NCBI GenBank assembly: GCA_020831535.1
Contig: JAFIGF010000048.1
Coordinates: 1-44,799 of the forward strand
Direction of reading: 5' to 3'
Length of the DNA stretch: 44,799 bases
From: Opitutales bacterium
GTDB taxonomy: Bacteria > Verrucomicrobiota > Verrucomicrobiia > Opitutales > T3Sed10-336
A program made the position numbers and the translations under genes. Under the pieces are notes generated by a model. It did not search any database, was not told the DNA's origin, and worked only from the letters and a program-made list of their open reading frames with translations. Below, piece after piece: positions 44,401 to 44,799 of the stretch (position 1 is its first letter; each line of letters starts with the position of its first letter).

Positions 44401-44640
44401 CGTCGGGCGGACGGAACCTTCACGGGGCGAAGAACTTTTACCCACATGGAACTCCGGGAACAGCACACCGCCTTTTTCATTGATCATTTGCGAGACGGTG
44501 TTCACGAGATTCGGTATAGGCTTCGGGCGGAAACCCCCGGCCACTTTACCGCCCTGCCGGTGCTCGGTCATGCCATGTATGTCCCCGAAGTCCGGGCTAA
44601 TTCTTCCAGCTTCCGTTTACGGATCGAGGATCAGCGGTAG
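38464..44640 (+). CDS. Alpha-2-macroglobulin family protein with thioester and unusual bait-region insert
   Basis: A very large exported protease-trap protein (2058 aa from ATG 38464; GTG 38455 also possible). Signal peptide 1-24. Residues about 30-320 are helical. Then MG-type beta domains, with MG2 at about 540-640 (TDRSLYRPGESVHLRYTERV). Residues 1152-1237 resemble a secretin/TonB short N-terminal (STN) fold, and 1252-1273 are two 11-residue repeats (APADPFAPDRS, APADPFASARS). The conserved A2M core starts near 1303 (VRTDFRSTAHWTSMVITDQEGRG). The thioester motif PYGCTEQ is intact (Cys1527, Gln1530), in an alpha/alpha thioester domain to about 1830; a receptor-binding-like domain closes the protein. 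No PBP1C partner is adjacent. Likely periplasmic or surface, against foreign proteases. Confidence 0.85.
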   Translation: MICKLFFFLALYGALFFSFFLRADTEEHALAHMAESRYAQGAEVWDRLFAEENPSEDSLRWQELSFRRADAHWRALAGTTQSDHTVFVPYIESLGNLTEVDEVTLWVAEAHRSLAEFHWLVRLRYHYRGHGPHRTHFQKAFTAYTRLEDTPEHRQGLLDLVMRLVDPASFLHEGSGNMGRYLGYLPWDRKQLRLVRRFAEEMDQQMILDLAILTDRIHARDFLQNLSSSEHQDVLRTFAGILAATTEEDRWFDYAVLLYGRFLENFGRWHEEFQYAKSNLAAAVELYRPIAENHTFEGKLPHYGEIKARFDELTLPSLSLQSPETIRPESLLRFHLQARNVEEVSYAIYALDGPATFARSENWIHLPDRNRGETTPAPVFLEENPVDQWTDAPEPDEPFASSTMTLRREALPRGGYWLRVTGQMGEETVVQEDAYFVVTDSTFILQDIIDGGVVFTCHMDSGEPAPGEVHYFTHRTYRNGGERIGSVEKVPPQSTDEDGLLTMDRTSRWEMIWAETDQGPVLYTSRASLPNFRDRNMTPHFTTDRSLYRPGESVHLRYTERVPSEDGLTPSPEGREVILQLLDARNQKFKTLELILDAYGVAETSFTLPEDMALGKVRVRHPYWRASSQTWSPPRIRSTSNLLRVEEFRTPEFRVDVTGPGSDGQPEAFSAGDEVEVEVKVEYYAGGAIPGAEVDYSIVRRPLHLGYTPNRSFAWLRSDARNHSRRYHRRENPVIEGKTTTGEDGIARIYLDTAEDLEGLEGRSSQVQDWEYVVRVNVTDASRRIIEASGSVRVTKHPYRWGLHTDGEVYRPGAEVELTIKALDPYDRPVETKGKVLIARQVAAEKVRKAPGAEDLTIIEEGYRWKPVTSGSFVTNEGGSATFAFTPTEAGLYRFLTIDESRGIQKEHTFLAATEETHSLSIERGNLRLYSERDTFRQGDTGRVVVVAPQRQNNTVLFTSFGDDLIDAKVLRMEGNVRIVDIPIGPGSVPNIHLRAAQMRDRTVQKAEVEWIIPPVELFLDVALDKLPESFRPGEEGEIGFTVRDHEGNPVQGNFAIGVTDKAIQAIQPRIEKDLQEFFYGEKNRLISRIGVPRLRGPAYLDLGKTTQVKRELQGELPVEEYWRERNSGEKIESLADKLTDDPVERLRTLRIGGVHLRGGGLSEIVRQLEASSEFHEAFPEFTLEVVNHFNIDGDIHLSLTNMTIERIIEYGIAEMGATFNIHFLPEKKTFQLFVIPYHFELYDRRRSGLQAPADPFAPDRSAPADPFASARSSFRSASTEVVLEESLSAPFGGADLGEAASVRTDFRSTAHWTSMVITDQEGRGTVSFTFPENLTEWEILVQGVTTGPEVGWHEAVVPTSVPVAMRVQTPRFLVEGDYAILSGIVQNLTDEDLGGGLNLEAEGLRADREGFEQHPLPQGAQVRIDRGFHAENPRDKVIVTGEVRSGGGSDAMEKSFPVVEYGIFQYHGDSTVLRLPEKGEADSTLSFELPPQRHPERASLDIRLSVSLASTALDALPYLIRFPYGCTEQTLSRFIPTVLVRRTLEDLELDPTLVENRVFGGVDEGNSEGPPGHYRRSLKELDSMVAMGVNRLLDMQHNNGAWGWWKDSLPNAWMTAYATMGLAVGAQAGIDVERSSIDRAQQWLRSQLIDYRDRPDLAVFMLYAIAVDPLAEWDERDAANAEYFWENRDVLRSYGRSLLTLTFHHRQDDYPEYLDRANRLLVTLENGLREVRTGSELLGEERGEVWAVHWGEEGPTLRWNRNGVESTSWALRAYLAVRPDSPRAEQAMRWLVQQRRGAQWSNTRDSAIALMALTDYLRIKEEGQSDLEVDVLVNGEKQETFLFGGEKALGHQTLQLPGDSLSFGQNEVTFQVRGQGSLYASIGAEYFTREDPLEAQGNQVYVTRKYRRETSVPRLDGGRITKWTDLESGDRVHAGDRIEVRLLIEVPVDLEYLVFEDKKPAGLEPEQQRSGELNYAVARRADGTFTGRRTFTHMELREQHTAFFIDHLRDGVHEIRYRLRAETPGHFTALPVLGHAMYVPEVRANSSSFRLRIEDQR
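42217..42282 (+). repeat. Two 33-bp in-frame tandem repeats in the macroglobulin gene
   Basis: Copy 1 (42217-42249) and copy 2 (42250-42282) share their first 21 bases exactly and encode APADPFAPDRS and APADPFASARS. They lie in the predicted disordered linker between the STN-like segment and the A2M core. Confidence 0.9.
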
Positions 44641-44799
44641 ACGGGAGTGGGGGAGTGTCCGCCTTCGCCAAGGCTTCGGCGTGATCTTCGCTTCGCTACG
44701 AGTGGAGTAGGGCGATGGTTATGGGAGGGGTTTGTATCGCGTAAGGTTGGAGTCCCGCCTTTAGGCGGTCTCGGCGCCGCGGGCGGGCGTAGTCAACGG
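44641..44799. other. Repeat-like tail after the macroglobulin gene
   Basis: Non-coding sequence to the window end. It contains hairpins GCCTT-CGCC-AAGGC (about 44661-44674) and CCGCC-TTTA-GGCGG (44755-44768). The 14-mer CGCTTCGCTACGAG (44689-44702) is the exact reverse complement of 23948-23961 inside the fold-back element. No gene seen. Confidence 0.6.

Overview
The window looks like a chromosomal segment of a Gram-negative bacterium, most likely in the phylum Verrucomicrobiota (perhaps class Opitutia). This is inferred from gene content and style: TPR/ExbB operons, a PA14-domain protein with a TonB-like anchor, a very large alpha-2-macroglobulin, a long Y1 transposase of the REP-associated type, a GH63 enzyme, and hexuronate-type sugar genes beside an RND pump. 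No rRNA or tRNA gene was found to confirm it. The first ~60 bases are a C/G homopolymer-rich run that looks like a contig-end artefact inside argS.

Layout. (1) 58-9103, housekeeping: argS (partial, minus); deoA, nadD, rsfS and a uvrA-family gene (plus); comEC and thiD (minus, convergent with uvrA). (2) 9392-14163 (minus): an envelope operon of large TPR protein, secreted hypothetical protein, small acidic protein and an ExbB/TolQ-type channel without ExbD. (3) 14407-17890 (plus): recD and a GH63-like glycosidase. (4) 17991-23587 (plus): a protein with a TonB-type SxxxH anchor and a PA14-like domain, behind a possible Fur-controlled promoter, then an RND efflux pair (lipoprotein adaptor and inner-membrane pump). 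(5) 23588-24316: 729 bp without a credible gene but full of repeats, including a 347-bp fold-back element and a pair of 45-bp direct repeats. (6) 24317-30823 (plus): Ldh_2-family dehydrogenase, KdgK-like kinase and SDR (sugar-acid catabolism), panD, an S41 protease, tsaD and a small membrane protein, the last three overlapping by one base each. (7) 30963-37043 (minus): a PfkB kinase, and an operon of TPR protein, sugar-binding protein, two ABC permeases and rpe. (8) 37129-38331: a Y1/HUH transposase flanked by related hairpins in the same orientation. (9) 38464-44640: a 2058-residue alpha-2-macroglobulin with an intact thioester motif and an unusual insert at the expected bait-region position.

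The most interesting items are the alpha-2-macroglobulin with a secretin/STN-like segment and an 11-residue tandem repeat where a protease bait region would be; the TonB-like/PA14 fusion with a Fur-box-like spacer in its promoter; the transposase with REP-like hairpins, one of which can refold; and the fold-back element at 23843-24189. All functional calls come from reading the sequence; no database search was run.
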